A program made the translations under genes and the position numbers. The notes beneath the pieces were generated by a model that ran no database searches, was not told the DNA's origin, and saw only the letters and a program-made list of their open reading frames with translations. DNA of 64,000 bases from Nymphaea colorata (Eukaryota; Streptophyta; Magnoliopsida; Nymphaeales; Nymphaeaceae), in NCBI RefSeq assembly GCF_008831285.2, contig NC_045150.1:4724001-4788000 (forward strand). The letters are read 5' to 3'. Numbering within the stretch: position 1 is the stretch's first letter; each line of letters opens with the position of its first letter. Positions 11,901-22,453 of this stretch are shown one piece after another.

Positions 11901-11986
11901 ATGATTTTCGTCACTGCATTGTTCTGTCTACCTTGGAGAAGACGATATATGTCGACTGAAACTTCGATTTGCCGCCGTGAGCGTCA
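8945..11986 (-). other. Long non-coding leader of the LTR element
   Basis: About 3 kb separates the primer-binding site from the first gag-like ORF. It holds only short frames with stops in all frames. The segment 10323-10760 is a diverged tandem duplication. Long leaders of this kind are common in large-retrotransposon derivatives and may carry packaging signals, but none can be identified from sequence alone. Confidence 0.55.
10323..10760. repeat. Diverged tandem duplication (about 215-225 bp units) in the leader
   Basis: Units at about 10323-10535 and 10536-10760 share the same order of blocks: GCCCAAAAGATGA, ACTCGTTG, TTCACA..GG, AAAAATCACCA, CCAACCTCCA and GGTAG(G/C)T(G)GCT. Identity is moderate with small indels. 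Confidence 0.6.
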
Positions 11987-11999
11987 GCTTTGATACCAA
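11987..11999 (-). other. Primer-binding site
   Basis: The minus strand reads TTGGTATCAAAGC immediately inside the 5' LTR. It matches the common plant TGGTATCAGAGC primer site complementary to initiator tRNA-Met at all but one or two positions. Confidence 0.8.
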
Positions 12000-12000
12000 C

Positions 12001-13798
12001 TATTGCGACCCAACTGTTGAGGGCTGCCGAAGGCGGCCTGGATGCGACCGCTATCCAAAATCATGCTCAGCACGGGCAATCAGAAGGCAAATCTCTGTGC
12101 TCATGTGTTCTGCCTATAGCACCTTCTTCAAGTGTAGGGAGTGAACAGTCACAAAATACCACGATATAGGGGGGGGGGGGACGCGATGGATGATCATGGA
12201 AAGGATATGGGAGATGCAGATGATGTTGGATGATCTGATGGAATTAAGATGGGATGATTTCAGACGGTGAGAAACCTACTGGCCAATGGAACAGTAACTA
12301 GTTGGGTTACTGCGGAGTCACAGGCACAGGGAAGAGGTTGATTAGTTGGATGGCGATCTTCGTCGCCAGCGATCGCCTAGAACCATAGAGCAATACGCCA
12401 CGTCGTAGGGATCAGAGAGGCAAGAGTCCACCGGTGAAGAACCATGTCGTCAGAAGATCAAGCTTCTGTGCGTCCGTCGGTGAAGAAGAGGAAGAACCAT
12501 GTCCTCTTTGTCAAACGCTAGATTTATAGAGTTCTGCTAGAAAATGAGAATCAACCATGGGGGCTGTTTTGATTCAACTGCCGGCGGAATGTGTGTCGCT
12601 GGAATAATCTCATTAAGAGATATTTACAGTCTTCATGAAAACACACAAATGAAAACGTCGTTCTCCCCTTTAAAGCGTAGGGAAGAAGGAGAAGAAGAAA
12701 GACTTGGTTCAATACACTTATCGAACCGGGTCGACGCCCAAAAGCCCGCTCGAGTCCATGAAGAAACCCGGTTCAGCGGTAGACTCAGCAAAAGTGGATC
12801 TGGGTCCCATCCTGGATCCCCCCAAAACAATAAGCAATCCAATCCAAAGCCTTTTACCACTCGGACCGGAAATACAGATGGGCGGGTCCAACCCGCCAGT
12901 ACAATCCAGACCCATATCCGGTTCCCATTGCCCGCCCTGTCCCGCCGAAGTGTCGCCGGTCACTCGGCGTGTTCCACCATACATCCCCACGTGTCCCGCC
13001 TCAAAACTCACCAGTAGTGTCCTGAGTGTGTCCCGCTCAAGTGTCCTCTGTATCACGACGTGTCCCGCATCACTTCTTCCCGTGTCCCACTTTAGAACGT
13101 CTTGGACGCGTACCGGGCTCACCCTTCTTGTTTGTCCATGGCTGTCCTCCATGTCCTGACCGGCTGTCCCACGCGTTCCAGTCTGAACCCAGTTGTACCT
13201 TGTCAAACCTGATTGAGATCCACCCTAGGCCGAGTCTCCCCTCGAGGATGAACTTGCTGCATGCTAAGGCTGAATGGCCTCAGCCACACTGAGCCATCTG
13301 TGCTGGAGAGTTCAACCCATTTGGCCGAGGAACCGGGGTTAACCTCCCTTGGCGAAATGTTGCCCTCTCGACATGGCCTATGCCTCAACATCACTCGCAT
13401 AACCTCCCTTGATCGCAGGAAGCCTCTGTAGCAGGTGACTCTTGGCTGCTTTCACCCGACACTACTGCGCTACTACGAAAGGTCCACTGTGCTAACCTCT
13501 CTCAGCTGCCGCCGTGATGATCGCCCACACTGATAGCCTCACTCGATGTCTGCCCGAGGTTCTCGCATAGGCTCTTAGCCTCACTTGACTGATGCCCTTG
13601 TCGCTGGGGTATAACTCTTACGCGGATAGCCTCCCTTGCATGCGGAGTGGCCGTAGAGAGTGACCATGCGGCGCTTTAGCCTCCCCAACACACGGATGGC
13701 CCTGATGAATGATGAAGAGCTGCCATTGCCCTGGCCTCATACAGCATGGATACGGGTTGTCTCGGCCATCATGTCCGCGCGAAGGTAGGCAAGTATCA
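12001..13798 (-). repeat. 5' LTR of the non-autonomous LTR element
   Basis: This is the second LTR copy, bounded by the primer-binding site on the interior side and by GAAAG on the exterior. Its inner plus-strand end reads TATTGCGACC instead of TGTTGCGACC, so the terminal dinucleotide has mutated. A G run at about 12170-12180 and a small insertion near 12970-12990 distinguish it from the other copy. Confidence 0.9.
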
Positions 13799-13803
13799 GA
13801 AAG

Positions 13804-14882
13804 CTTTTCGGCAAACAATTAGCGGCATCTAGAATGATGTTACTTACACTTTAATCAATGCTCTGTGGGGTGCTTGAAAAAATTTAGGTACAGGTGGGGC
13901 GATGATGTTAATATATCTATGTGTATTTGTATATAAATATATATAGTACTATAGTTAGTTTAGCTAGTTATATGTACACTTAAAATGGTCAGCTTTTGCT
14001 TAGTTCAGCTTACCGAACCGGATGTGTTGTGCTGGAGAAGCACCAGCACTAATGTCAACACGAGTGCAGCAGCCATTTAGAAGCACCCATATGGCATAGG
14101 CGAAAGAGCTTTCACTTCAAGACTTTCACTGATGTTTTTAAGTTATATCTTTATCAATGTCCAGTTTGTAAGTTATGTCTTTATCGATGTCCAGCACATG
14201 TCGGTAAAAGCTAACTCAATTTTTTATTTAATGTCTGGCTGAAAGAGGAAACCCTCACCCTTCGAACACTTTATGTTCAAGTTACCTGTCATAATTCGAA
14301 GAGGAACACTTTATGTTCAAGTTACCTGTCAGTACATGTGTCCCGTAGCTCGAAGAGAGCTTGAAACTTGAACGCTGATTGCCGGCCTACCAGCCCCTGT
14401 TCCATCCTTGTTTGTGCAATACCAATATCGATTGTACCATCCCCTTGGGATATGTCAGTTGTGCGTTCATTTTTGAACTCCATGCCAGCGTAATCGCTGT
14501 GAGTGCTCAACATTCGCGTTCAAAACGAGTATGTTAAGCTCTGCTACTGCACTTTAGCTTGAGGCAGTCAGGCAGGCAGAGGGTTACGGCAGAGAGATTC
14601 TCCGAGCCACCACCCTCTCGTAAAACATTTTGCTCGTTTTTTCTTTCGTCTGTGATAAACGCAAGGATAATAACCGTTGTTCGGTTTCATACTCGGCATC
14701 GATCGAACCGTTTTACATACAGAAGGAAGAAACGGAACAAGTCGTCCATTAAACAGAAGGATGTTTTTCACTTTCGCGTTTACACAGGACAAACGCCAAA
14801 AGAAGATCGACAATGTCTCTCCACAAGGGAAGGCACAAATCCTCCGTGTCATCCCCCGTCCCATGATTGACACGTGTCTCCC
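13804..14882. other. Intergenic: possible resumed CACTA sequence, short repeats
   Basis: No gene is visible. CATGTCGGTAAAAG near 14190-14205 resembles motifs at 3900-4000 on the other side of the LTR insertion. TTATGTCTTTATCGATGTCCAG occurs twice in slightly different form (about 14145-14190), and ACACTTTATGTTCAAGTTACCTGTCA is repeated at about 14268 and 14307. The 14559-14870 frames on both strands look random. Confidence 0.4.
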
Positions 14883-15401
14883 CTATCCAAAGAAATCCTG
14901 GACCCCCTTCCCGGCAAAAACCCGATCGGAAAGCTCAGCGAAGACGGCGTTGACGGTGAGAAGAACGACGGAGGACCCGGCGATGACTGACAGGACAACC
15001 CCCGTCGTGCCGAGGACCTTCCCGAACTCCGGCCACTCGATCATGCGGATCTCCTCCAGGACGCCGGCTAGCGTCTCGCCGGTCGCTGAGCCCTCCTTCT
15101 TGTCCAGCACCGTCGGTGGCTCGGCTTCCTTCCTCTCCCCCTCCCCTGGCTTTTCATCCTGACGTGAAATTCCCTCCGCCTCCTCCGACGATCCCTCCGG
15201 GCTTTCCCCGGTGGAGGACCGCGTGAGCGGGCGGGCTGGGGTCCGCGTGCAGGGAAAGAGGACGCACCGGTCGGAGTTTCGACGGCGGAGGGAGATTTGT
15301 GGGGAGACGCACACGAGGGAGCTCGCGGGAGGAGGGGATAGGGTTTTTCGGCGGGGAAAGGACCGCAGGGAAAGGTAACCAAGACCGAGGGCACACTCCA
15401 T
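14883..15401 (-). CDS. SECE1: Chloroplast preprotein translocase subunit SecE1
   Basis: This single-exon ORF encodes 172 residues. SecE is the small membrane subunit that clamps the SecY channel of the thylakoid Sec translocon, which moves proteins into or across the thylakoid membrane. The last 53 residues are diagnostic: MIEWPEFGKVLGTTGVVLSV, a hydrophobic span (roughly 131-157), then ELSDRVFAGKGVQDFFG, matching the plastid SecE1 C-terminus. The first 60 or so residues are Ser/Arg/Pro-rich with few acidic residues, as expected of a plastid transit peptide. A Glu/Lys/Gly-rich linker follows. The ATG at 15401 gives a length close to known plant SecE1 proteins. No intron is needed. A frame running through the promoter side (15592-15068) is an overlap only. 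Confidence 0.95.
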   Translation of the reverse strand: MECALGLGYLSLRSFPRRKTLSPPPASSLVCVSPQISLRRRNSDRCVLFPCTRTPARPLTRSSTGESPEGSSEEAEGISRQDEKPGEGERKEAEPPTVLDKKEGSATGETLAGVLEEIRMIEWPEFGKVLGTTGVVLSVIAGSSVVLLTVNAVFAELSDRVFAGKGVQDFFG

Positions 15402-16407
15402 TCTTCGCCGATGTCGGGGCGATCGGAGGGAATTGACACCCCGAACACGCCACTTATCAATGTGAAAGGAAAATTTCTATGCAGGACTATCATTTCCATG
15501 TATTTACCAGCAGCCACCATCGTTAAAGAATGGCTAGAGAACGTCATTGTTCGCAAGTAATTGGATAGCAAACTTACGCTTCTTTCTCCCAATCATTGAA
15601 AGCAGGCATAGTAATTAAAATGAGGGAATGCAAATCTATTCCACGAATCATCCCTCCCCACAAATATGAGATAGTATTGTTCCTGTAAAATGAAATTTAT
15701 GTGGTTGATTCATTTTTTAACATTTTTTGAGCATTTTCACATGAAAATAAACTAGGAAGCAAGTACCTCATTCTGGGTCTTTGGCAGGTGAGAGTGCAGA
15801 GTTGCTTCTTCTGAAGCCTTTCTTAAGTTTGGGGCATACACACACACAAATATGCAAACATGGTGCAACATGCATGATGCATGCATAGTGTATCAGATTT
15901 ACCTTTGCAATTGGTGAATAGTGTGTCACGTCTTACGACACAATAATAAAGCAGGCGCAGCCAGTGTAATCGATGCATACCTTAAGCCTTGACCTGTCCT
16001 GCGCATATATGTTTTGTACTCTTATCAAAGTAATGGGTCAATCGGTGTACTGTGCAAAACACACATAGCATGTGTATAGCCCGTAGCCGGAAAATAAATA
16101 TAGATAAATCATGGCACAGTAACTATATAAAAGTGCATGACATACTTCAAAGGCTCAACATCTGTTGTTTCTTTTTTGTCAGGATTCAATAGACCAAGGC
16201 AGCAGGTTGATAAGAGGGTTTGGCTCACATCATACTGAGAAGTTTTGTAGATCGTCACATCCACTCGTAATTGTCATCTATTCAATAATTTAATTAAATA
16301 TGTTGTAGAAGCTGAAAATCAAGGTCATATTTCTAGGCCTTTGTCTTATGAGAATGTGGATTAAGAAAAAGAAGATCTTTGACCATTGCATATCTCTCTC
16401 TCTCTCT

Positions 16408-16463
<56 letters not shown>

Positions 16464-16907
16464 CATCAGTTGCTAGAACATGGTTGCATGAAAACAAGTA
16501 CGCATGATGGTGATAGAAAATGATTAAACGTGAAATTCTTATGATGGTGATAGATCCCCTTCACAGAATCTTGACAGCCATCAAAGTTATGGTCTTTGAA
16601 AAGCAAATATTTTTCTAAATGATTAAACGTGAAATTCTTCATGTCCTTAGACTTTAAGATCATCATCTAACTAAGCTTACAAAATTAGATGTTCTTGATG
16701 AAGCATAAATATGACTTATAAACTATGCCATATGGAATCTTCAAAAAAGGGGCAACACCCACGTTGACGCGATCACCGGTGTGGCCCCGACATGCACCTC
16801 AACCGCACCATCATATATTCACTTTCAAAATTTTGTCCCTTTCTTATTTTCTTCTCTTTCTTAATTTATAGTAATAAAAGTTTAAAAAATGACAGATTAA
16901 ACTCAAC

Positions 16908-16942
<35 letters not shown>

Positions 16943-17717
16943 TATCGCTGCACACTTACACCCAAGTTTTCTGAGATGTGCTGCACTACCACACCCTACA
17001 CCCATGTCACATAGCTTATAAAAATAATGAACTGCTTTATAGAATCAGGTTCCGACACAATTTTGGCATCAATGCCAACTGAAGGGGGATCTAATAAACC
17101 CTTACTGTATCATAGAATAGTATAATGCAAATGCAGAAAGTGTGATGCCATTGGTGTTTCAAAGCGTTAAATCAATTTAAATCATCAAACAAAGAACCGT
17201 AAGGTTGTATTAGGGAGATTTAAAATTTCTTGTTTTGAGAGCACATAAATTACACTTCGGGATCCTAGCTGTACTGTTGATCACAATTCGGGATCCTAGA
17301 AGAAAAAAGACTTACATGAATAATAATGAGTGAAAACAAATGCAAAATAAAAGCCACAATTTGAAAAAAAAAAAAAATACTTCAGTGATTCATTCAGTAA
17401 ATACACAACTAAATCCTCCTCCCCCTTTTTCAACCAGACAAGTAAAGACAAAAGCTTATTGCACTACAATACTCACGTAACTAACCTTCCAATAGCCTAT
17501 TAAAACTAATTCTGAAATCAACCCTTCAAATAACTTATGAGTTCTGATCACCCACTTCTTTTCTTTCTCTTATCTTTCTCAAGAACTTAAGGCATTTGAG
17601 AAGCAGATGAAAAGAAAATGCCAAATAACACCTCATGCCACTTGTGCAGCCCAAAAATAAAATAAAAGAATACGTGATAGGCAAGACAAAAATCACACAA
17701 AATAAAAACTAAACCAA
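15402..17717. other. Intergenic DNA with microsatellites between SECE1 and CNX6
   Basis: The SECE1 promoter should lie at about 15402-15700. A (CT)n-(TA)n microsatellite is at about 16390-16460 and a (TA)n-(CA)n run at about 16905-16942. TTTAAACGTGAAATTCTTatg-like sequence is duplicated (about 16520-16560 and 16620-16660). The segment 16978-17021 resembles the end of the short hAT-like family seen at 31396-31460. No gene is recognisable. Confidence 0.5.
16390..16460. repeat. (CT)n-(TA)n compound microsatellite
   Basis: A CT run of about 18 bp passes directly into about 48 bp of TA dinucleotides. Confidence 0.92.
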
Positions 17718-18000
17718 CTGTAACCAACAAGAGAAATTATATGCACAAACCTGTACACAATTGTATGTTAAGAGTGGGCTAACGAGTAGGCCAAAGGTTC
17801 ACGTGTCACGCACCTGTAACCAACCAGAGAAGTTATATGCACAAACCTGTACACAATAGTATGTCAGAGTGGGCTAACGAGTAGGCGAAAAGTTCACGTA
17901 TACGCACCTGTAACCAACCAGAAAAGTTATATGCACAAACCTGTACACAATAGTATGTCTTGAGCTAACTAACTAACTAGTAAGCCAAAGGTTCACGTGC
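17718..18000. repeat. Three tandem repeats of 93-96 bp containing TTCACGTG
   Basis: Units begin CTGTAACCAAC at 17718, 17814 and 17908, and share TTATATGCACAAACCTGTACACAA and CTAACGAGTAGGC-like blocks. Units 1 and 3 end in GGTTCACGTG (a CACGTG core); unit 2 has TTCACGTA. The array lies about 480-770 bp upstream of the CNX6 ATG, so it could affect its transcription, but that is inference. Confidence 0.85.
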
Positions 18001-18483
18001 CATCCGTTGTGCGTGGTAGGTGAGAGGCAACACAAAAATCATAAATACCAAAAAGAGAAAAATACCTAATCGTACAACAGACGTGCTGGATTTTTAAGTC
18101 AAAAGTGTAATTAGAATGTATGGGAAACTTTCCAGCATATACTGAATAAAAATAGTAACTAGCTTCTTGATAAATTTATTAACTAAAAGAACTTTAACAA
18201 ATCTGCTGATCTTAAAAAATAAATAAATAAATTACATACTCTTTTTTTATTTTATCGGTACCCTCCATGCTATAGATATTAAACCTTATTTTTCTGTTGG
18301 TAACATTCAAAAATATGTTTATAATCGCAGATGATAGTAAGCCCCGATTAGTTACCGAGGAAGAGGACGATTAACAATGATCGAGCACCCACTAGACAGA
18401 CCGGCTGACGCTAGCGGCATCGTTATATGTATATACAGAGAAGAAGAAGGAAGGGGGAAGGGCGTGCTGCGTGGAGGGTGAAC

Positions 18484-19101
18484 ATGGCTGCACAGAACCC
18501 TAGCGCAGAACCAGAAGAAAGTGGAGGAGAAGGAGGCGGAGAGGAAGACCTGACGCTAGTTGAGATCCTCGAGGACTCCGTCCCCATCGACATCGCGAAG
18601 CATATGAGGTTCGTGCGTCACCATAGCTGCGGTGCTATTGCCACCTTCGCCGGAACCACCCGTTCGACGTTCGCCGGCAAGGCCGTCCTCCGCCTCATCT
18701 ACGAGGCCTACGCCCCGATGGCCGTCAAGCGTCTCCTGTCCATCGCCTCTGCCTCCCGGTCCCGCTGGCCCGTCCGATCTGTATCCATCGCCCACCGCCT
18801 CGGGACCGTCGCCGTCGGCGAGGAGAGCGTCTTCATCGCCGTCTCCTCCGTGCATCGCGACGCCTCCCTCGCAGCCGTCCGATTCATCATCGACGAGATT
18901 AAGGCGTCGGTTCCGATCTGGAAGAAGGAGGTCTTCGTGGATGGCGAGGTGTGGAAGGAGAACTCGGAGTTCTTCCGGTTCCGGGAAACGGCCGGCGAGG
19001 GGCAGATAGGGTCTGACGACGGAAAGGACAAGTCAGTAAATAGCGATAAGAGCCGGGGATGTAGCTGCCACACCAAGGTAAAAGTCACAGAGTACAGTTA
19101 A
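18484..19101 (+). CDS. CNX6: Molybdopterin synthase catalytic (large) subunit, MoaE family
   Basis: This single-exon gene encodes 205 residues. MoaE/MOCS2B/CNX6 is the large subunit of molybdopterin synthase. With the thiocarboxylated small subunit (CNX7) it inserts two sulfurs into cyclic pyranopterin monophosphate to make molybdopterin, in the cytosol. Diagnostic stretches are CGAIATFAGTTR, AHRLGTVAVGEESVFIAVSS (about 103-122), SSVHRD (121-126) and SVPIWKKE (142-149) with the conserved lysines. The protein ends with a Gly/Ser/Lys/Cys-rich tail not needed for the fold. The frame is open 19 codons upstream, but that part is Arg-rich and the ATG at 18484 (AACATGGC) begins the family-like acidic N-terminus. 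A TATATGTATATA stretch at 18424 is a possible TATA element, though it would leave a very short 5'UTR. GC content is much higher than in the surroundings, as expected for coding sequence here. Confidence 0.96.
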   Translation: MAAQNPSAEPEESGGEGGGEEDLTLVEILEDSVPIDIAKHMRFVRHHSCGAIATFAGTTRSTFAGKAVLRLIYEAYAPMAVKRLLSIASASRSRWPVRSVSIAHRLGTVAVGEESVFIAVSSVHRDASLAAVRFIIDEIKASVPIWKKEVFVDGEVWKENSEFFRFRETAGEGQIGSDDGKDKSVNSDKSRGCSCHTKVKVTEYS

Positions 19102-21220
19102 GGCAAAGTAAGTGGGGGACTGTTCGGCTCTTTTTTTTGTACTGGATGACTTGAATATCCTCGTTTATGCTAAAGTTTGCAAAATGTTCGGACTCCGACG
19201 TTATAGCGTACCTCTATACAATAACGTGAATAGAAGCTCAAGAAGATGCCAAAATAAATTTTGGTTTTCCGGGTTATCCTAAATTATTTTTTCTTTCCAA
19301 AAATTTCTATTTTTGAGCTTATTGTTGAATAGATATAAAAAGAACAGACATCTTCATGTACATTAACCATTTAGCGTGGGCACATTATAGTTCTCCCAAA
19401 CTACTCTTCGTCCCGTTTGTCCTGATAGGTCTTTGTTTTCTTCGGCGATCACCTTCCTTCTCTTCCTATACACATTTGTATATTCGAATGCAAGCCTACC
19501 AATCACAGTTTCTTCAAGACGTTCAGAAGCATATCATCTCAAACTCTCTCTTGGTTTTCCCGAGAAGGAGAGGGCCAAACAAAGGAGAAGAGGTCCTGTT
19601 TTACTTGACAACCAGGAGGATTTGATCCCTCTCTTTAAGTTCTTTTCCACCTCTGGTCTACAGCTATACCTGTCTCGTATACGACTGTGGTTGCCGAAGC
19701 TCTGTTTAACAACCAACGAAAGTCTCACTCTCCATCATTAAGAGCTACCGCAAAGGAGATGGAGACAATATATACAAGTGAACTAATGTTGCATGTAAGT
19801 AGGAATGTCAAACAAGGTTCGACGAACATTTTTTAATAGGATATGGAAAAAAAAATTGACATCCCATTAAAATTCAGAACATTCGATTGGATTTGGATTC
19901 GGATTTAAGTAACTATTGATTGGATGTGGAATCAGATAGTTTTAAATAAATAACATATGTCTATAGTATGGCTTGGATTCGGTTTAAAACTCGGAATTTG
20001 ATCAGATGTTAATCTAAAAATTGGATTCAGATTATGAATTTGGATAACAAATTTAGACATGGTATTAGATTTTTCTTCGCCCGAATTGGAATATGAATAT
20101 GCATCCGAACATATAAATATCCAAAAAGGTGATATGTTTAGGTACTTATTCGGATCTGATATGTTGACGTCTCTATACAGAACTCCAAAACAAGCATTGA
20201 GCTTTAGGAAATCTCAATTAAGTCAATTATGTCTTTTACAAAATTTTTAATTTAAACAACAAAAAAGACCATTATGCCTCGTTAGACTATTTAACAATAC
20301 ATGAACCGAAGAAGTCGAACCTGAATCATTTTCCCTATGAAGGAAGGTCCTTATTCTTCACCAATGATTCTAACCAGGATTTTTGCATCCTTCCATGGAT
20401 GGTTTTGATTATGAATGCATTAATAGAGCTGCGGAGAAAGGCAATATGTACGAAGTTTTCAACTTTGTTGACCCCTAAAACGTTGGAATCAACACAACTG
20501 AGTTGGTTGCCCTTTTTAACTAACTAGCATTTTGAAGAATTTTTGAACAACTGCACACACGTCTAATCCAATAATATGGTAGAAATTTTTGAAAAATCCA
20601 ACATTAAATCAAGAGGGACCTCGACCTTAGTTGCTTTTGTTGTTGAAAACTGCTTTTCGATTTCCTTAGAAATGGAGGTCGTAACATTCCGTTCTCAAGC
20701 TCCGACTCGGACGGGCCAATAAACATATCGTGGAGAGGGAGACATCAAGATTCAAGACGAATCCCTCTCATAAAAGCAATAACAATATTCATTGCAGGCC
20801 TCTAAGATCCGTTTTCTCCCCATTGATGTGATGGACAAACATTTTGTTCTTCCCTGCCTACTCTTGGAATTGTTTTATGTTGCCAAACTCTACTAGTTTT
20901 TCAAGTTTACTAAACTCTTCTAACAGATAACAAGTATAAAGAATGAGCACGATTTTGCTCGATTGATTTGACAAGTAAAAATATGACAAAACCAATAATA
21001 TTTGGAATCAACCCCCAAAGGGTGTAGCATATGTGATTGGACTAGCAGGCCAAAAAAAACTCAATTCTTATAAGTGTTATACACTGCTGATGATGAATGA
21101 ATGTCATTTTAGTTGACAAGTATCTCACTCTCCACTCAAGTTTCAAAATATCCCTGAACCACAATGGCAGAGGAAAATGGAAAGAGGTTTTAACCTCTTT
21201 AAATATTTACGGTGCTCCCT
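19102..21220. other. Intergenic DNA downstream of CNX6, repeat-rich
   Basis: The first few hundred bases may be the CNX6 3'UTR. About 19800-20160 contains many GGATTTGGATTCGGA-like blocks that reappear in different form at 51100-51440, suggesting one dispersed family. Plus-strand frames at 19356-19741 have no recognisable homology. No gene is supported. Confidence 0.45.
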
Positions 21221-21510
21221 CACATTCAAATAATAAAAATTTAAATAGTGGAAAATTAAATTTCAAAAAATTAAAATTTTAAATGATAGGGAAAGTGAAA
21301 TAGGACTGCTTGTTTTCTAGTTTTACAGAAGTGATATTACATTCTTTTAATGCTGAGAGAACCAACTACTTTTTCCTCGAAATGATAAACCACGAGATAC
21401 ACATTCAAATAATAAAAATCAAAATATTGCAAATTTAAAATTGCATAGTTAAATTTTAAATGATAGGAAAGTGAAATAAGACAGATTATTTTCTCGTTTT
21501 GCCGATCCTT
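21221..21510. repeat. Tandem duplication of about 179 bp
   Basis: CACATTCAAATAATAAAAAT begins at 21221 and again at 21400. Both copies continue with AAATTTTAAATGATAGG, AAGTGAAATA and TTTTCT(A/C)GTTTT. The intervening 60-70 bp occur once. Confidence 0.7.
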
Positions 21511-22453
21511 GTCAAATTCTGGTAGGCATCGTTTGACAGACTAATGGGGGCATTGCGGGTTTTGTTTGGCAAGCACCGTTTGTCATACGAAGGGTGCCCT
21601 GTGATAGCGTGCGTGTCGCAAATAAATGGAATGGCGACCGACCACCAGCGATCTAGATTACCAGAAAAAAATGGAAAATCGTTTTCTTTTCCATCACAAA
21701 AATCGCCTTTCAGATAGGTGACTCGCCGGTTGATCCAATCTGCCGGAACGCTTTGAAAACCTGCTAATTAGGTTCCATTGTTTGCCTTGTGTTTACATTT
21801 ATTTTTCGGTCAATAAACGGTTGGCGGCCTTAACCGCACCAGCCTCTTCACTGCAAACCAACTGCATTTGCAGCCATTTAACAATAAGCATCTGCTTTAA
21901 CCCGTATCTTCATATATCACCATAGGTTCACAAGGATGACATAGATACCTTTGTGAAGGCATCGGCCGGAAATAAACCGGTGTTTCTCAGGTGGTACAGC
22001 AGAACCCGCTCCTAAACCTTAAATAATTACTTCAGAATGAGAAGCGGACCTTGTTGATCGGATCTCAACAAACACTGCCATATTAAGAAAGACATAAGCA
22101 GAATGCCACTGTGCCGATTATCGTACAAATTTCAAAAATTGGTCAGCTTCAAGTGAAGCCACAAAATGGGCGCGTAAAGAATCAACATTACAAGTTAACC
22201 CCGTCAAAGGTGTAACATCTATATGAACGCCACACAGGTCCTACTCTTTAAGCTTCCAGTTCTGCTCATTTTTCAAATTCAGATTCGAAGTGCTCTCCCA
22301 CCCCTCTCGTCTGTAGCCAATTTCAGGTGAAACGGACACGAACCAGAAGCTGGAGAATCACTTACCACTTATCTTTCTATATAAAAATGAGAGATGCTCA
22401 CGATAAGAAGCCACGCTCCATGCTTCAGATTGTTCGACTGTTTAAGGCCTGTG
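21511..22453. other. Intergenic region, includes likely 3'UTR of RPN13
   Basis: No ORF of note. The part nearest 22453 should include the minus-strand RPN13 3'UTR, but I could not fix a polyadenylation site. Short frames at 22327-22551 are antisense to the last RPN13 exon. Confidence 0.4.

Larger units (their letters stand above)
4075..13798 (-). mobile_element. Complete non-autonomous LTR retrotransposon, about 9.7 kb
   Basis: Two direct copies of about 1.8 kb (4075-5875 and 12001-13798) flank a 6.1-kb interior. On the minus strand, the LTR at 12001-13798 is followed by TTGGTATCAAAGC (11987-11999), a primer-binding site resembling the initiator-tRNA-Met type. The other LTR is preceded by AAGGGGGAGGTC (5876-5887), a polypurine tract. 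Flanks GAGAG (4070-4074) and GAAAG (13799-13803) form a 5-bp target duplication with one mismatch. The interior has a long leader (about 8.9-12.0 kb), then broken gag-like and unknown ORFs. No RT, RNase H or integrase motif is visible, so it probably depends on a partner element (LARD or TR-GAG type). Confidence 0.87.

Noticed and set aside
12718..13206. 162-residue ORF in the 5' LTR
   Set aside because: The other LTR copy does not keep the same frame open, and LTRs of this type are non-coding.
15068..15592. 174-residue minus-strand ORF overlapping SECE1
   Set aside because: Different frame from SECE1; Pro/Arg-rich due to GC content; the SecE1 frame has clear homology and this does not.
18556..18855. 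Minus-strand ORF inside CNX6
   Set aside because: Antisense shadow of a GC-rich coding exon.
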